In this document: positions 26,494 to 50,865 of the stretch, one piece after another | How the letters are laid out: the number at the start of each line of letters is the position of its first letter | Position numbering within the stretch: position 1 is the first letter of the stretch | DNA from: Daphnia pulex | Lineage: Eukaryota > Arthropoda > Branchiopoda > Diplostraca > Daphniidae | Direction of reading: 5' to 3' | DNA: 64,000 nucleotides | Assembly (NCBI RefSeq): GCF_021134715.1 | Contig: NC_060027.1 | Coordinates: 2,666,001 to 2,730,000 of the forward strand | Program-made: the position numbers and the translations under genes | The notes under the pieces: generated by a model | Seen by the model: only the letters and a program-made list of their open reading frames with translations | Told to the model about the DNA's origin: nothing | The model's database searches: none

Positions 26494-27818
26494 ATGGCCA
26501 CCAAATTAAAGGCGATGATTCCTCCTGGTACAGTTATTCAACGACCTCGTCGAGATGATGGACAAAATTTAATCCGGAAATCCGTCCGCACATCTCGTCG
26601 GCCTAAATTTTCCATCCGCTCGAAAAAATCAACTCAGAAAAAGTCGACAAAATGCAGCAAAGCGGATCACATTTCATCGTCGAACCCACCGGCTTGGGAC
26701 GCATTCGAGCAAGCCGATCCGGCATCCGGTGAAACCGGCAAGAAATCCAAGAAGTCCAAAAAGAAGAGGATATCATTCAAGGTACGTACGATTTATCGTT
26801 TGAGATTTGATTTTGAAATTACGTCCGTTGATCGTCGAAACATTCGAGAGAGTCGCCCTAAGGACATTGGAAAGTGATCCGGTGGCGGACGCGCGTGGAT
26901 CGAGCCAGTTGCCCTTCAAAACAGTTTGGCGCCCTTAAGCTATTCCTTCCCCTTTCTACTTTTAAACCCAAAGAGTTGTGCATATACAACAACAACACAC
27001 GTGATGTTTTCGTTCGTTCACGCTCTGCTCGGCCATAACCAAGAAAAACTAAAATCTTTTTTTGGGAAAAGCAAAGTTTTCTTGTTCAGCCAGAAACAAA
27101 CTCGAATCTTATTCACCGGTCGACTGTTCTCCAGTCGAGTCTTCTCGCCGTCTAATTGAAACTAAATTGTTGCGATGCATTCCAAAGAGGTAACGTACCA
27201 CACACGCAACCTGACATTGTTCAAATGGTCAACAGTTTCCCATAGCGACTTGTCGTCCGATGCCGTTGCAGAAATACGTGACTATTTTGAAACTACTTGG
27301 CAGTAAGGACGCCGAGTCGCGTGGTAGCCATTTTCCAGTGTAAAAGTGTCACGTAGTCGCGTGTGTTATACGACGGCCTACTTTCTTTTTGTGTCTTGCT
27401 AGATGTGAACTATGTGTGTGACGAGTCAAAATGATATATACCTTAGCTACTATTTTTCTAACCCACACTCTGTTTTTATTTGTTGTTGATATTATTGCGC
27501 AGATTGTCAGGAAAGCTGGGCAGAGGATCGAGTGGCTGCTGAAGAAAGGAGCCAAATACTTTGGGATCGCTATTATTAAGGTCTTCAATCAACCCGGACT
27601 GTACACGGAAGAATCTCGTACGTGCGTCTGCTAAATTGAGAAATGCCTAGCGACAAAGAAAAACAAGTCTCTTCGGTTTTGATGAGATTGGAGACGGACG
27701 GTCTGTACAGAATTGCTAATTCCTTCTCTCTCTTCCTGATTTTCTAAGTATGTTTTTTATTCTAACCCATACAGCACGAAATCCTGTCAGGATTTTCGAT
27801 GCCCATCAATCAGTTTGA
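26494..27818 (+). CDS. Small basic protein of unknown function (tandem gene A)
   Basis: Favoured model: exons 26494-26781, 27503-27617 and 27775-27818, giving 148 aa. Donors gtacgt and acceptors gcgcag and atacag keep frame. If the second donor is not used, exon 2 reads to a TAA at 27632 and gives 139 aa. I do not recognise a family. The first exon is strongly basic and hydrophilic (KKSKKSKKKRISFK at its end), with proline-rich and serine-rich parts and no signal peptide or long membrane helix. The motif KKRISF fits the loose RVxF consensus for PP1 binding, which may be coincidence. Exon 2 carries an AGQRIEWLL...KYFGIAIIKVF segment that resembles the last exon of the gene at 30088, including the phase-0 junction a few codons before AG. 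Confidence 0.6.
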
Positions 27819-30087
27819 TTGAAGATTCTGTTTTTTTTTCTCGCTAAAATGTTGTGAATTATCCTCCTAAAATGTGTTGAATTGCCTTGTGAATTATGCG
27901 CCCGTGTTCTTCCCTTTTTTCCAACCGAAAACACACACACAAACGACGACGACATTCTTTTTTCGCCCTTTGCTGAATGAGGATTCCACTTTTATGCCAA
28001 TGGTTTCCTCAAACCATTTTGTTTCTTTCAACATGTGTCCAGTTTATATATTTCCGATTGGTCGGATTGTGTTATGATATCCTTGTCGTCGAGATGTTGA
28101 AGGAAAGGGAACAAATTTTAAAATACAATTCAAATAATAACAATTTGACTCTTGATGTGATTTGTACCGAAACCTGCTTGTGTGTCATTCCCTTTTACGT
28201 GTTGAATTGATTGAAGCTTTTCTACGATGCCCTAAAAGTGAATATTTACTGTCTTTAAAAGGATTGAATTGCAAATTAGTGGTCCCGTCTAGACCCATGT
28301 CGGAAGGCGAAATTGATTGGCAGATTTCCTTTGCTTCTTTCCCGAGTCATTTTAAATGTTGACAACGTCGACAAGCGGATTCCTCTTGTTTGGATTGAAC
28401 CGCCTTGGAAGCGTGCGTGACTCGTTTCGCAACTAGTTTTCTCACGGTTAATTTTCTCGCGGGTCTTCCACCTCCTGACGCTATCTAGCGATCGTCAAAG
28501 GAGACACTGAAAAAGTGCCAAATTCGGTTTTCAAGGTTCATCACTTTGTAATTTAGCCAAATGAAATCAATGACCAGACACGCCGGAAGTTTGCTGCTGC
28601 AATACTAAGCAGAATGGTGACGTAATTCTTGTTTAATTGCGAATCATCTGACTAGTTTGACAACTCTGACACCGCTGTAAAAAGGTAACCTATCCTCCTG
28701 CCACGATACGATACGGAGAACAGAGGGTGGACAACAAAAGTCGAAACTTGAAAGGATTTGGGCAATACAAAACGACAAAGTGTTTTTTAGTTTGAAAGAA
28801 CAACAGTGGCCTGTCTCAATGTCACGAAGTGTCGGCTATACTGGTAACATTTTGTTTTAAACAATAATTTTAAAGTTCTTCTTAAGTTTGTTATGCACCC
28901 ACAGTCTTAGACCCTGATACGTGTTCAGTATAAAATTCGATAAAATTCAAAGTTCGTGAAATGGAAATGAAAAGGAATTGCTTTAGACTGTCGCAATTTG
29001 TGGAGAGTTCCGGTTCTGTTGAAACACTTTTCAAAGAAGGCAAAGGACGTCATTGAAATCTGCTGGAAGTCAATTATTCACGGGAAATGGAACTGGTTTT
29101 CATGTTGCACTGTAATATCGATCGCGTGTCTTATTCACGATTTCGAAACGAAAATTCCGACTAGTTTGATATCATTTAATTCATTCCAAGAAATTCTTCC
29201 ACGTCCAATTGAATCCAAAAGTTGTTCCACTCATCAATATAAAAAGCGCAGCCAAATTCCTTTGATGCGGTCTTTTCTTAAGATCTGAAACTGAAATTTG
29301 CCCTCCATTGTTGACGAATCAAAGAGCTTCGCATTCATCAATTACTGGTTCGTTAATTCTTATAGAAGTCCGACATCTAAGCAACGAATTGCGTCACGAA
29401 CTAAGCAAGTAGACTGCCTTTAGAAATCTTATTTTACGTCCCACTCGGTGTTTTTAAAATAATACGATTTTTCTTTCCGTCAACACCACCTAGCGTCGAT
29501 ACTGTAAGGTCTTTTTAGGTGCGTCCTGAAGCGCCAAAATTTGATTGGCTTTTAGATGGGTCCGCACTTTCGACGTAACAGAGCGCCCCACCCGGGCGCT
29601 TTATGAGAAAGAGAATAAATAACAACCTTAACAACTGTCCCTGTGGATTGTTTCTTATCAGCTAGTGAAAGTATAAGGTTCAATATGTACTACTCTCTCC
29701 CATCTAAAAACATTGGAAACGCTATGGGTACGTGAGGCAGCATAACAATTCCGATGGGACCCCGCCCTTTTTTCGGGCCTAGTTCAATACACAGTGGTCG
29801 TCGATGGATGGACCTGTTCCGGCTTTTTTCAAGGTCTACATGCCTTATCAGAGGGTGTAATCTGTCTTTTGACCTCCGACGACCTTGCATTAGCCCAGTT
29901 CTTTTAGTTCATCTCTCTTTCCTCAAGAGTTTTTATGGGCAACAGAATTATTACTATGCGCCCTCTGTCCATCTTGACGTTAGTACGTGGTGTGGTATAT
30001 AGGCGAAGTGACTTGACAAGTTTCTTTCCATCATTTCATTTGGCTCCGGAGCCTTGATCGCGTCAGTTCTAAAATTCAATTTGCATT
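27819..30087. other. Spacer between tandem genes A and B
   Basis: No supported gene. A 96-codon open frame at 28998-29288 lacks a recognisable domain or a consistent exon chain. CTCF-like core motifs occur at 28480-28490 and 29485-29495. Confidence 0.45.
29996..30003 (+). promoter_or_regulatory. Putative TATA box of tandem gene B
   Basis: TATATAGG lies about 90 bp before the start codon at 30088. A pyrimidine-rich TCATTT initiator-like sequence follows about 30 bp downstream, at the expected spacing. Support is positional only. Confidence 0.4.
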
Positions 30088-30725
30088 ATGGATATTTTTG
30101 GAAGTGCCTTGATTAGCCCATCCGTTTCGTGGGCAATCAATCGTAACATTGCCAGTTCCAGTAACCGGAAAAGAGCTCACGAATCGGACGATGAAGAAAC
30201 AACCGAACCCGATCAGCTGGAAAAATCGGACAAGTATTCAAACTATAAAACCGGTGGTAAGTGATTGGAAAAATCTATTTTATTTGAGTTTAAACCAAAT
30301 GTGAATTTCCCGCCTTGTTTTGCTATTTCAGTCAAGACACCATTAGTCAGCAAATCGTCGTCGTTAGGAGGTAAATTCAAAGAATTGTTTCGACGAGTTA
30401 ACGGATCTAATGAAGAAGCTCAATCTCTACTGGCTAGTAGTCGATCGACAAACAAGCCAATCATTCCACGCGATGTAATTATTTCCTATTGAAATATCTC
30501 TATCCAAAAATTGCTAAACCCCCTGCTGATTTCTGTGTTGGCTTTTCCTAGAAAATCAAGATTGCCGGCAAGCGATTACGGAAGGCGCTTCATCAATCAA
30601 TCAAATACATGGCAATTGGCATGGAGAATATGGGCACGATGATTTACATCTCGACCAACGTACCCAGTTCGATTTATTATAGTCGAAACAACGACAACTA
30701 CTACCCAAACATGCCTTACTGCTAG
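30088..30725 (+). CDS. Small protein of unknown function (tandem gene B)
   Basis: Three exons (30088-30256, 30332-30474, 30552-30725) with gtaagt and gtaatt donors and ttcag and cctag acceptors encode 161 aa without a frame break. No known family is recognised. Exon 1 carries a basic-acidic stretch (NRKRAHESDDEETTEP) typical of a nuclear, disordered protein. Exon 2 is Ser/Lys-rich. Exon 3 starts KIKIAGKRLRKAL, continues into KYMAIGMENMGTMIYI, and ends in a Tyr/Asn-rich tail (YYPNMPYC). The AGxR...KY block and the phase-0 exon junction match tandem gene A, so the two may be diverged duplicates of a lineage-specific family. There is no signal peptide or clear membrane segment. Confidence 0.7.
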
Positions 30726-33700
30726 TCGTCGGCATTCATTCATCAGTCAACAACTTTTTGATGCGTTTGTGGTGTAAACAATTATTTGTTTTGATGGGAT
30801 ATTACGGAATTCTCAGGAAATCAGCCTTGGACGCTAACGCCACCTATCCTCAAGCAGACGTACTCGATTAACATTTTTCGACGGAATTCCTTATTTTTGT
30901 CATATTTTTAACTAAAAATACCAAACAATCTGATGAAAACTCGTCACATCAGTCACGTAGAATAATACACGAAGTTTCCTTTGTTTTATACGAAATTCCA
31001 GCTGTTGGCTCGTTGGCAGATTAAATTGTGATCTCAGTTGCCCAAGTATATCCGACGGTTGCATTTAGCTCGGCTGGTCGCAGCCGAGTATACTTTATTT
31101 CCCTATGAGTGGAAGAGGTTGGGTGTTGCCTGTGTGTGTGTACCTCGTAGAGTTCTGTCAATGGCTTCGCGTGACGAAGACGAGCCTGAGATTCTGCCAG
31201 TTCTGTTGTGTTGGGACTGAACCCACCGCCCCGTTCAGCCCATGGTTTTTGCCATTTTCTCAAGTGATTCGAATGTTTTTTTTTTAAGTTTGTTTTAGTG
31301 TTTTAATTTGTAACTCCACCGTGAGGCAGAACGGGGCTCTTACTCATACGCCGCGCATACACACAGCCGAAAAAGAATGTCTAGACAAATCTAGAGGGAA
31401 AAAAACACAAGACGGAAAAATCTCGAGTGTGTTGAACGGTATTTCACTTCGTGCCTGTGTGCTGACGGCTTCATATTTTCTCTTTCGACGTGTTGGGTAC
31501 ACAATCAACTCCTTTTTTAGTGAGATTGCCACGGACTTTGGATCTGGCCGTAAGATGATGAGCTGATAAAAAGACAATTCACTTGGAACCTGAAGTGTAT
31601 TGGCCAGCTGATCAAACTACGACACCAGGTATGGTATGCCAAGAGTTTCTTTTCAATGTCGACTACACTTATCACTTTTCCGTCCCAAACATCCCAGTCA
31701 AAACAGACAGGTCGGTCCAGACAGGCAAGTTATGGGTCTGGCATTTCCATTTTTTTATAGGGTGCTCAACAACATCCAACTGAACGACTGGCAGAGAGTG
31801 TGTCATGTAATCTAATCTGCTGATATACAGCCCCGTGGAGTGTTTACCATGAACATTATTACTCAGCCTGCGTGCTGCAGTCAGGAGAGCATTTGCAAAG
31901 CACCCACATCGTAACCAACAGATAGAGATGTGGGTGCTGCTCCTCCTAAAGGCCTCGTAATCAATATTCCTGGCTGTCGTGCCTGGCTGTGCCTGATGCC
32001 AACTTTTCTCTCCCCATTCGAGTTGTGTGATTGCCGATAGTGTGACGACAAAGACGATAGGCTGTCATTTTCTCTGTGTACGTAATGGAAAGTGTCTTTA
32101 AGGAAGTTGAAACGATTGGCTCGCCAGTGTTGATCATGTCTCCATAAGGTGATGCCAGAGTGTACACACACACACCAAGTGTGGTGTGTGTGTGAAAGGG
32201 GGAGGTGTAGGAAAATAACGAGAAGAGGTTGGTGAGAGGGTAGCACCTGAATCGTGACTTTGCATTCGGGAGGAAATAAAGAAAAAGAAACACACACACA
32301 CAGAGCGTCGGGCCGATGCGGGGGAGACGGGCGGTTATGCGGAAGAGTTGGCTGGTTCCTTAGCTACGGATGATTTCTCTTTCTCTCTGTGTGTGTGTGT
32401 GTGCGTAGTTGTTACCCGGTTTGACTCGTTTCCCTGGCGTCGTCGTCAACACAAAAAAGAACTAACTTTTAAATGTGGGAAAGAAAGTAAAAAAAAAAAA
32501 AAATCTCTTTTTATTTTATTTCGATTTTTTGTACCGATTCCCGTCCGGAGAAGCGTAGCCATCGGAAAGAAATAACGGCCCCCCCCCCCTTCGAAAAATG
32601 GACGACGACAATTAAAGTGTTTGGCGATCAGGCGATATTTATATACGATGGGAATAAAGAAAGGAAAGGAATTTGTTTTGGAACTAGCTCCTGTTGGAAT
32701 CTGTCAACGCCGATGCAATTATTGCACACGGGGGCTATTTATTTACTACACAACTAGAAAAGAAAGAAGAGAAACTGGACCGTGCAGACGGCCAAGAAAA
32801 AGAGAAAAAGTAAAAAACCCTCCGCCGTACCAACAGTGATGGAATGTCTCTTTTTGAAAAACTCTTGTCGACCCCCTCCATCTTTCCTCCTCCTGGCCTC
32901 CTCACCTAAGCACCAGTCTGGCCGAGGTAGTCATCCCGCAGGATAGCCAAAAGACAGAGAGTAGTATATATATATCTCTCTCTTACATCTAATATGTGTG
33001 TGTGTGTACATAAATACGAGGGGCAGCACACAGATGGGTCGGTCGTTCGGATGGCCCTGCCGAACTCCTCCCGGCTGCGCTAGGGGTTTAAGCGGGGAGG
33101 GAGTGAGATGTATAAATAAATCGGGTTGTCGGGTGTAGGTGGGAAGGCAATTCAAAAGGGAGGGTTGTGTGTGTGTGTGTGGGATAGATATTCTCCCTCT
33201 TGGTTTTTTTTTTTTTTTGAAAAAAAGAAAAGAAACTTGGCTGAAAAACGTTCAAGTTTTTCTTCTTCTTTCCTCCTTTTTCTTCCCATTCAGACGCCGC
33301 AAATGCTGGGGCCTTTTGGCCGGGGCGACGTCGTCCTCCTCCTCCTCTCCCGCTGCGTGCGTGTGAGAGTGGGAGAGAGAGAAACTGATCTTGTCTCCCT
33401 GTTTGTACGTAAACGAGGAGGGGGGTCGTAACTGGAAAAATGAAATAGCGGGAGGAACGTTCCTGCTGCTCGTTTTACAACCGAGTCTACTGGATAACAT
33501 TTTCGATCTGTGTGTGTGTGTTAATTGCTCAACATTTTTAGTTTATTTTTGATTTCTAATTTTTCTTCTTCTTTTGATTTGATTTGGCAGATTCGAAAGC
33601 TGAAGCATCAAGGATGTGTCCAGTCAACTCGACAGTCGGCAGCAGTCGGTGTTGACGATTGCCATTTCCGTGACCGTTTGGCTCTTCTGTGTGTGTGTTG

Positions 33701-33825
33701 TGTGTGTGTGTGTTGAAATAGTGGGTGGAAAAAATTGACATCAGACGTCGTCGTCGTCGTCGACGGTCGAGATCAAAGGAGCCCAAAACGAGCGGAAGAA
33801 GAAGAAAACAAGTTTTGATTGGTTA
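30726..33825. promoter_or_regulatory. Spacer and probable 5' region of gek
   Basis: Three kilobases with no supported coding exon. The right half is rich in GT microsatellites (32387-32402, 33166-33182) and homopolymers. TATAAATA near 33112-33119 could be a core promoter element, and a polypyrimidine tract ending in ggcag at about 33591 looks like a 3' splice site of a 5' untranslated intron leading into the gek start exon. Both are guesses from signals. Confidence 0.4.
33166..33182. repeat. (GT)n microsatellite
   Basis: A short GT dinucleotide run upstream of gek. A similar run lies at 32387-32402. Confidence 0.7.
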
Positions 33826-47053
<13,228 letters not shown>

Positions 47054-48331
47054 ACTCTGTCCACCACATTTTCTTCTCCGTAGAGGAATTTCACTTCTTC
47101 TTAACTTCTTCTTCTTCTTTTTCCACATCGAAAAATACTTAAGAAAAACAAAAAACCCCGGCGTACTATTTATTTGTCATCGAGTGACTTTTCGGGTGGA
47201 GTTGGGTTGTACTTAAAACGAGATGGGGAAAAAAAAGCAAACGCGTGACGCTATATTGTGATCGTATGGAATAGGCGTCGTATTCAAACAAAAAAAATGG
47301 GCGCCGCGTTTATCACCACTTGAAAATGCGTTGTTAGTTTTCTTCCGAGTTCATTTGGTTATTATTCTGATGATTATTATTTTGAAGTAACGAAACAAAA
47401 GAAGGGCGTGATTGATGTCGACTTTCGTCTCCCCTTTGATCGGCGCAATGAATGACGGAAGTTTGATTGTCGAATTTCACAATCAAACCATTCAAATTTT
47501 GCAAGGATGAGAAACCGCAACGTCACCGACTTGAACCACCTCCCCCCCCCCAACTTTCTCAATTTGTCGTCTGTCTTGTGGTGCTTTTTTATAGACTTAT
47601 TCCTTCACGTCCTATTATTCTCAAGCGAATCAATCAATCGTCTAATCCCCGTGTACTTAAAAAATGCAGTCTTCTCCTCCGCCCTCAGACTCTTGACTCA
47701 GTTTCTTTTTTTTTAAATGGCATTTAAAATCTGCATTCATTTTTAAATTCGCCGACCTTTCATTCTGGAATGGATGAAAAGAAAAAAAAAAAAAACAAAA
47801 CATTTTGTACACTTTTGGATGAGAAGAAGCTGGCCAATTGCATATTTTTTGTTGTTTGCGCCGCCATTCTTTCGATTAATTGGTTATTATTTTGTACTGT
47901 AATTTCTTTTTTTCTCCCTTATCTACGTCCCCAGGGTCTGTTGTACAGCCTTGTAATATCGCCCCAATTTCCCTCTACAATTCGCGACTCTATTATTACG
48001 ATTTTTTTTGGTTTGTTTTTTTCTTTTGTCTTTATATTATGTCGTGTACGTAGAGCTGCCACCCGCCGGTGACTGTCTACTTATTCAACTGGGTCACCGG
48101 TGACTGGCGAGTGGGAGGGAAATCAAGACCTTCGTCATTCTTCGTTGCGAACACCTCCATCTTTTACCCCGATTCTCCAATTAATTTATCATTTTCTCAG
48201 TCTCGTCGACATCGTTGGCCATTTCCCTCGTTCACGCGGACCGTTTTTTCGTCGTGAACATTTTTCGTTTCCTGAATTTCTTTGGTTTCATCCATCCGCT
48301 TGACACTTAAGAAAACAACGCTGCCGCTCTA
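47054..48331. other. gek 3' UTR and spacer
   Basis: No gene is supported. The sequence is T-rich with poly-A and poly-C runs, and most of it is probably the 3' untranslated region of gek. No canonical AATAAA stands out in the first kilobase. Confidence 0.45.
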
Positions 48332-48451
48332 TTATAATCCCCCCAGACCTACATACTGTGAATGTTTACGTGCTCCCCAATTAGGTCTTCTTTCATAGGA
48401 AATATACAATTTATCAAAGGTGGACTGTATTAACTCAGCTATTTTAGGGTC
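48332..48451 (-). CDS. Candidate isolated 3' exon, unknown protein
   Basis: On the minus strand a strong polypyrimidine tract ends in ggtcag, followed by 39 open codons (DPKIAELIQSTFDKLYIS near the start) and a TAA. The residue mix looks coding, but I found no matching upstream exon and no recognised family. It could be the last exon of a minus-strand gene, a gene fragment, or chance. Confidence 0.3.
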   Translation of the reverse strand, partial: DPKIAELIQSTFDKLYISYERRPNWGARKHSQYVGLGGL

Positions 48452-48566
48452 CTGACCAAAAGAAAAAAAAACAAAACAATCTGACCAAAAAGTCCTGGTT
48501 ACAAAAAAAAACAAAAAACAAACCAGAAACCACAGATAAAGTCCACATTATCTCCACAAAACTCCA

Positions 48567-48738
48567 AAGACAGAAGAACTCCACCGACAATAGAACCCCT
48601 ATTTGAAATAATTTTGAAATTTTCTTTGTTTGCGACAGTAGAACTCCAGCGACAGTCGAACTCCAAAGACATAAGAACTCCTTTTTTTTTATTATTAAAA
48701 ATACCGACAATAGAACTCCCGACAGTAGAACTCCAACA
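48567..48738. repeat. Interrupted short repeat array (GACAGTAGAACTCC unit)
   Basis: Seven or so imperfect copies of a unit close to CGACAGTAGAACTCCAA are scattered over about 170 bp, broken by T-rich spacers. The copies differ by one to three bases. Confidence 0.65.
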
Positions 48739-48766
48739 ATTTTTTAAATTTTAGTCCCGAAACTCC

Positions 48767-48778
48767 GCCACCTGGTGG
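48767..48778 (-). promoter_or_regulatory. CTCF-type binding site
   Basis: The reverse complement CCACCAGGTGGC fits the CCASYAGRKGGC consensus of CTCF at every position. It lies 13 bp before the start codon at 48791. Arthropods have a CTCF orthologue with a related motif; binding here is inferred. Confidence 0.5.
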
Positions 48779-48790
48779 ACACATCTGAAA

Positions 48791-49658
48791 ATGAATCAGA
48801 GTGACGTGGAATCGCCATTTTATTCCAAGACATTGAGCCAGGAGCAGCACGCCGTTGTATACTCAATCTTTAACATTTTGATGGAAATTAATAAGGTAAT
48901 TCTTGTTTAGATCATTTAAGTTTACTGTGTGTAAAATATTGATGTATTGATTTACAGTAAATCTTGCCTATTTCCATTTGGGCAAATCATATGATCACAT
49001 GGCTAGCTTCAGACTGCTGTCCTGCTAAAATGTCATCCATTGCTACGTGAAACGGCTGTATGTTTCATCCCATCCTTTGCTGAAATACTTAAAGAAGAAG
49101 TAATTTTTTTTCCACTTTCCAACTAGAAGGATAAAATTTTAGCTATTGACCAGATAGTAGATCCCTTTGCTTTAGTGTTGAATTTTGAGAAAAGTCAATT
49201 GGACCTGTTGTTTTATGTTTGCCATCCATTGGTTTGAACTTTAAATAGTTTTTTTTACTAGACTTCTATTGAAATTCTAGATCCCTTTGGAAAGTTTCTG
49301 AGACTTTACGAGGGGCCACATAGTTTTATTCCACTTCATTTAACTTTACTCCTGTCTTGGTGTTGTTTTGCACGAGAGATATTATCTGTTCATCTTAAGT
49401 AATTGGAAATTTGTCAAATAGGTTTCACAGCCAGGTGAAGTCTGAGCTTCTGCAATGCTGTCTTTTGTGCTCATGGTTTTGTTGCAGCCAGCTGACGATT
49501 GGTGTGATGAGCTACTGCATGCAGTCCATCGGTGGTGTGGTGAGCTGCTTCTATCCAGTCTGTGGTGCTGGTGTTATCCTGAAAGGTTGGCTGTTCCTGA
49601 CAAGATTTTGGATTGTGGTGTTTGTGGTGGAAATGAGGACTACAGTTTTTCTTCATAA
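48791..49658 (+). CDS. Compact unrecognised gene, about 207 aa
   Basis: Exons 48791-48895, 49007-49099, 49127-49231, 49262-49398, 49422-49434 and 49488-49658 join in frame through short GT-AG introns (27-111 nt) and end at TAA. The 27- and 30-nt introns are unusually short and should be treated with caution. Alternatively, if the 53-nt intron at 49435-49487 is retained, the frame reads to TAG at 49662. I do not recognise the family. The protein looks helical (KCHPLLRETAVCFIPSFAEI, possibly a HEAT-like hairpin) and ends with a Cys/Trp-rich part, including CGVCGG, that could bind a metal. AATAAA at 49754-49759 lies about 95 bp past the stop and supports a real transcript. A perfect CTCF-type site lies just upstream. 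Confidence 0.5.
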
Positions 49659-49753
49659 ATAGTAAAAGTTATTGCAAACTGATATCATGGTATCCAAAAT
49701 TCTTATCCATGTAATTGTGTTTGATTTTACGGTGGGGTTTGCTTAGTTATTGA

Positions 49754-49759
49754 AATAAA
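49754..49759 (+). terminator. Polyadenylation signal
   Basis: AATAAA followed 5 bp later by a second AATAAA, placed about 95 bp after the stop of the compact unrecognised gene. Confidence 0.6.
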
Positions 49760-49886
49760 GAAAAATAAATGACATCAATATTAATTTGGTTTGGAATTGC
49801 TTATATTGTCCCACCTCCACCCACAATTCCTCCACTTTTTACAAACATAACATAACATAAATACATACACACATACAATTAGTTAA

Positions 49887-50213
49887 CCCGTTGGCTGCCA
49901 CGCCATACAACCCGTAGGTTGTTTTTCTACTACTCTACGCGCCACGTCAGAAGGATCCATGACCAAGGTGGGACTTGCCATTGCTGACAAGTCCGGGCTG
50001 ACACGGTGATAGGAGAAGATGGAATGCACAACCTCTAGAATCCATCACCGTATCGACAAGGGGGAAGTCCCTATGGTGCATTGCCTAACAGGGCCTTTCG
50101 GCGAATCTGGGGCTGGTGCGACTGTCCCATCCCGCGGCATGTAAACCACGAGACCGAACAGCGCGGCCCGTGCTAAGGAGCTAGGGGAGAACAAAGGCGT
50201 GGCAGCCAACGGG
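49887..50213. mobile_element. piggyBac-type MITE with TTAA target duplication
   Basis: The 327-bp element is bounded by perfect 18-bp terminal inverted repeats (CCCGTTGGCTGCCACGCC) and flanked on both sides by TTAA (49883-49886 and 50214-50217). A TTAA duplication and termini starting with CCC are the hallmarks of the piggyBac superfamily. The interior is GC-richer than its surroundings, includes short internal inverted repeats and encodes no transposase, so it is non-autonomous. Confidence 0.85.
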
Positions 50214-50476
50214 TTAACTAACACAAACACATTACACATTACCAACAACAAATCCGCTGCGACATGTTGGATATACTGGCGACGTTTTGGTGTCAATCTT
50301 CTCGACGTCTCCTCTGCATTAACTGAATAAAGACAAAAAATTCTTATTAAGTGAACATGCCAATAAAAGTTACATAATACAGATAGAAACAATTATCAGG
50401 TTTTTTAGCTCAAAGATTTAAAGAAGCAATTTTTTAAACGTAAAATCAAGCTTGCAATATTGAGAACTGAACGCAT

Positions 50477-50865
50477 AACAAAGCTCACTTACTAGTCTAA
50501 AAAAAAAAATTCCGGAAGTATACCGGAAGTAGCCACAGCGCCTTAACCATTGAGCTGTCGTCAAATTAAACCACATATTCGTGATCTCCATGAAAAATGG
50601 GGTCGATTAAGTGTGATTTAAACGAAATCCAAAATTTGGCCAAAATCGAGAATTTTCCTGAACTATAGTTCAGGAAAATTTTCAAAACCGGAAGTACAAA
50701 AACGTAGAAATAAAAACATGAACTTTACCACAAATTTAACGAGGATTACGAATATGTGGTTTGTTTGTGCGTCGAATGAATATTTACTGAACTACTGACT
50801 GAAATGAGTAAACCGGAAGTAGGAAAAAAAAGCAAAAATCGAAAATTTAACAAGTGAGCTTTGTT
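50477..50865. repeat. 389-bp nested palindrome (foldback element)
   Basis: Outer inverted repeats of 14 bp (AACAAAGCTCACTT at 50477-50490 against 50852-50865), inner repeats of 15 bp (50568-50582 against 50748-50762) and a perfect 30-nt palindrome at 50651-50680 share almost the same centre near 50665. The single strand could therefore fold into one long, interrupted hairpin. No ORF lies within it. It is probably a foldback MITE; no clear target duplication was identified. Confidence 0.8.

Noticed and set aside
28998..29288. A 96-codon open frame between the tandem small genes, considered as a third paralogue
   Set aside because: Only a few lysines and alanines can be aligned with the AGxR...KY block, and there is no matching exon junction.
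48960..49030. Open stretch after the first exon of the compact gene read from the acceptor at about 48958
   Set aside because: In the phase required by the first exon it begins with a stop; the later acceptor at 49006 keeps the frame.
50045..50392. A 115-codon minus-strand open frame over the MITE
   Set aside because: It runs across the element boundary and has no relation to a transposase.
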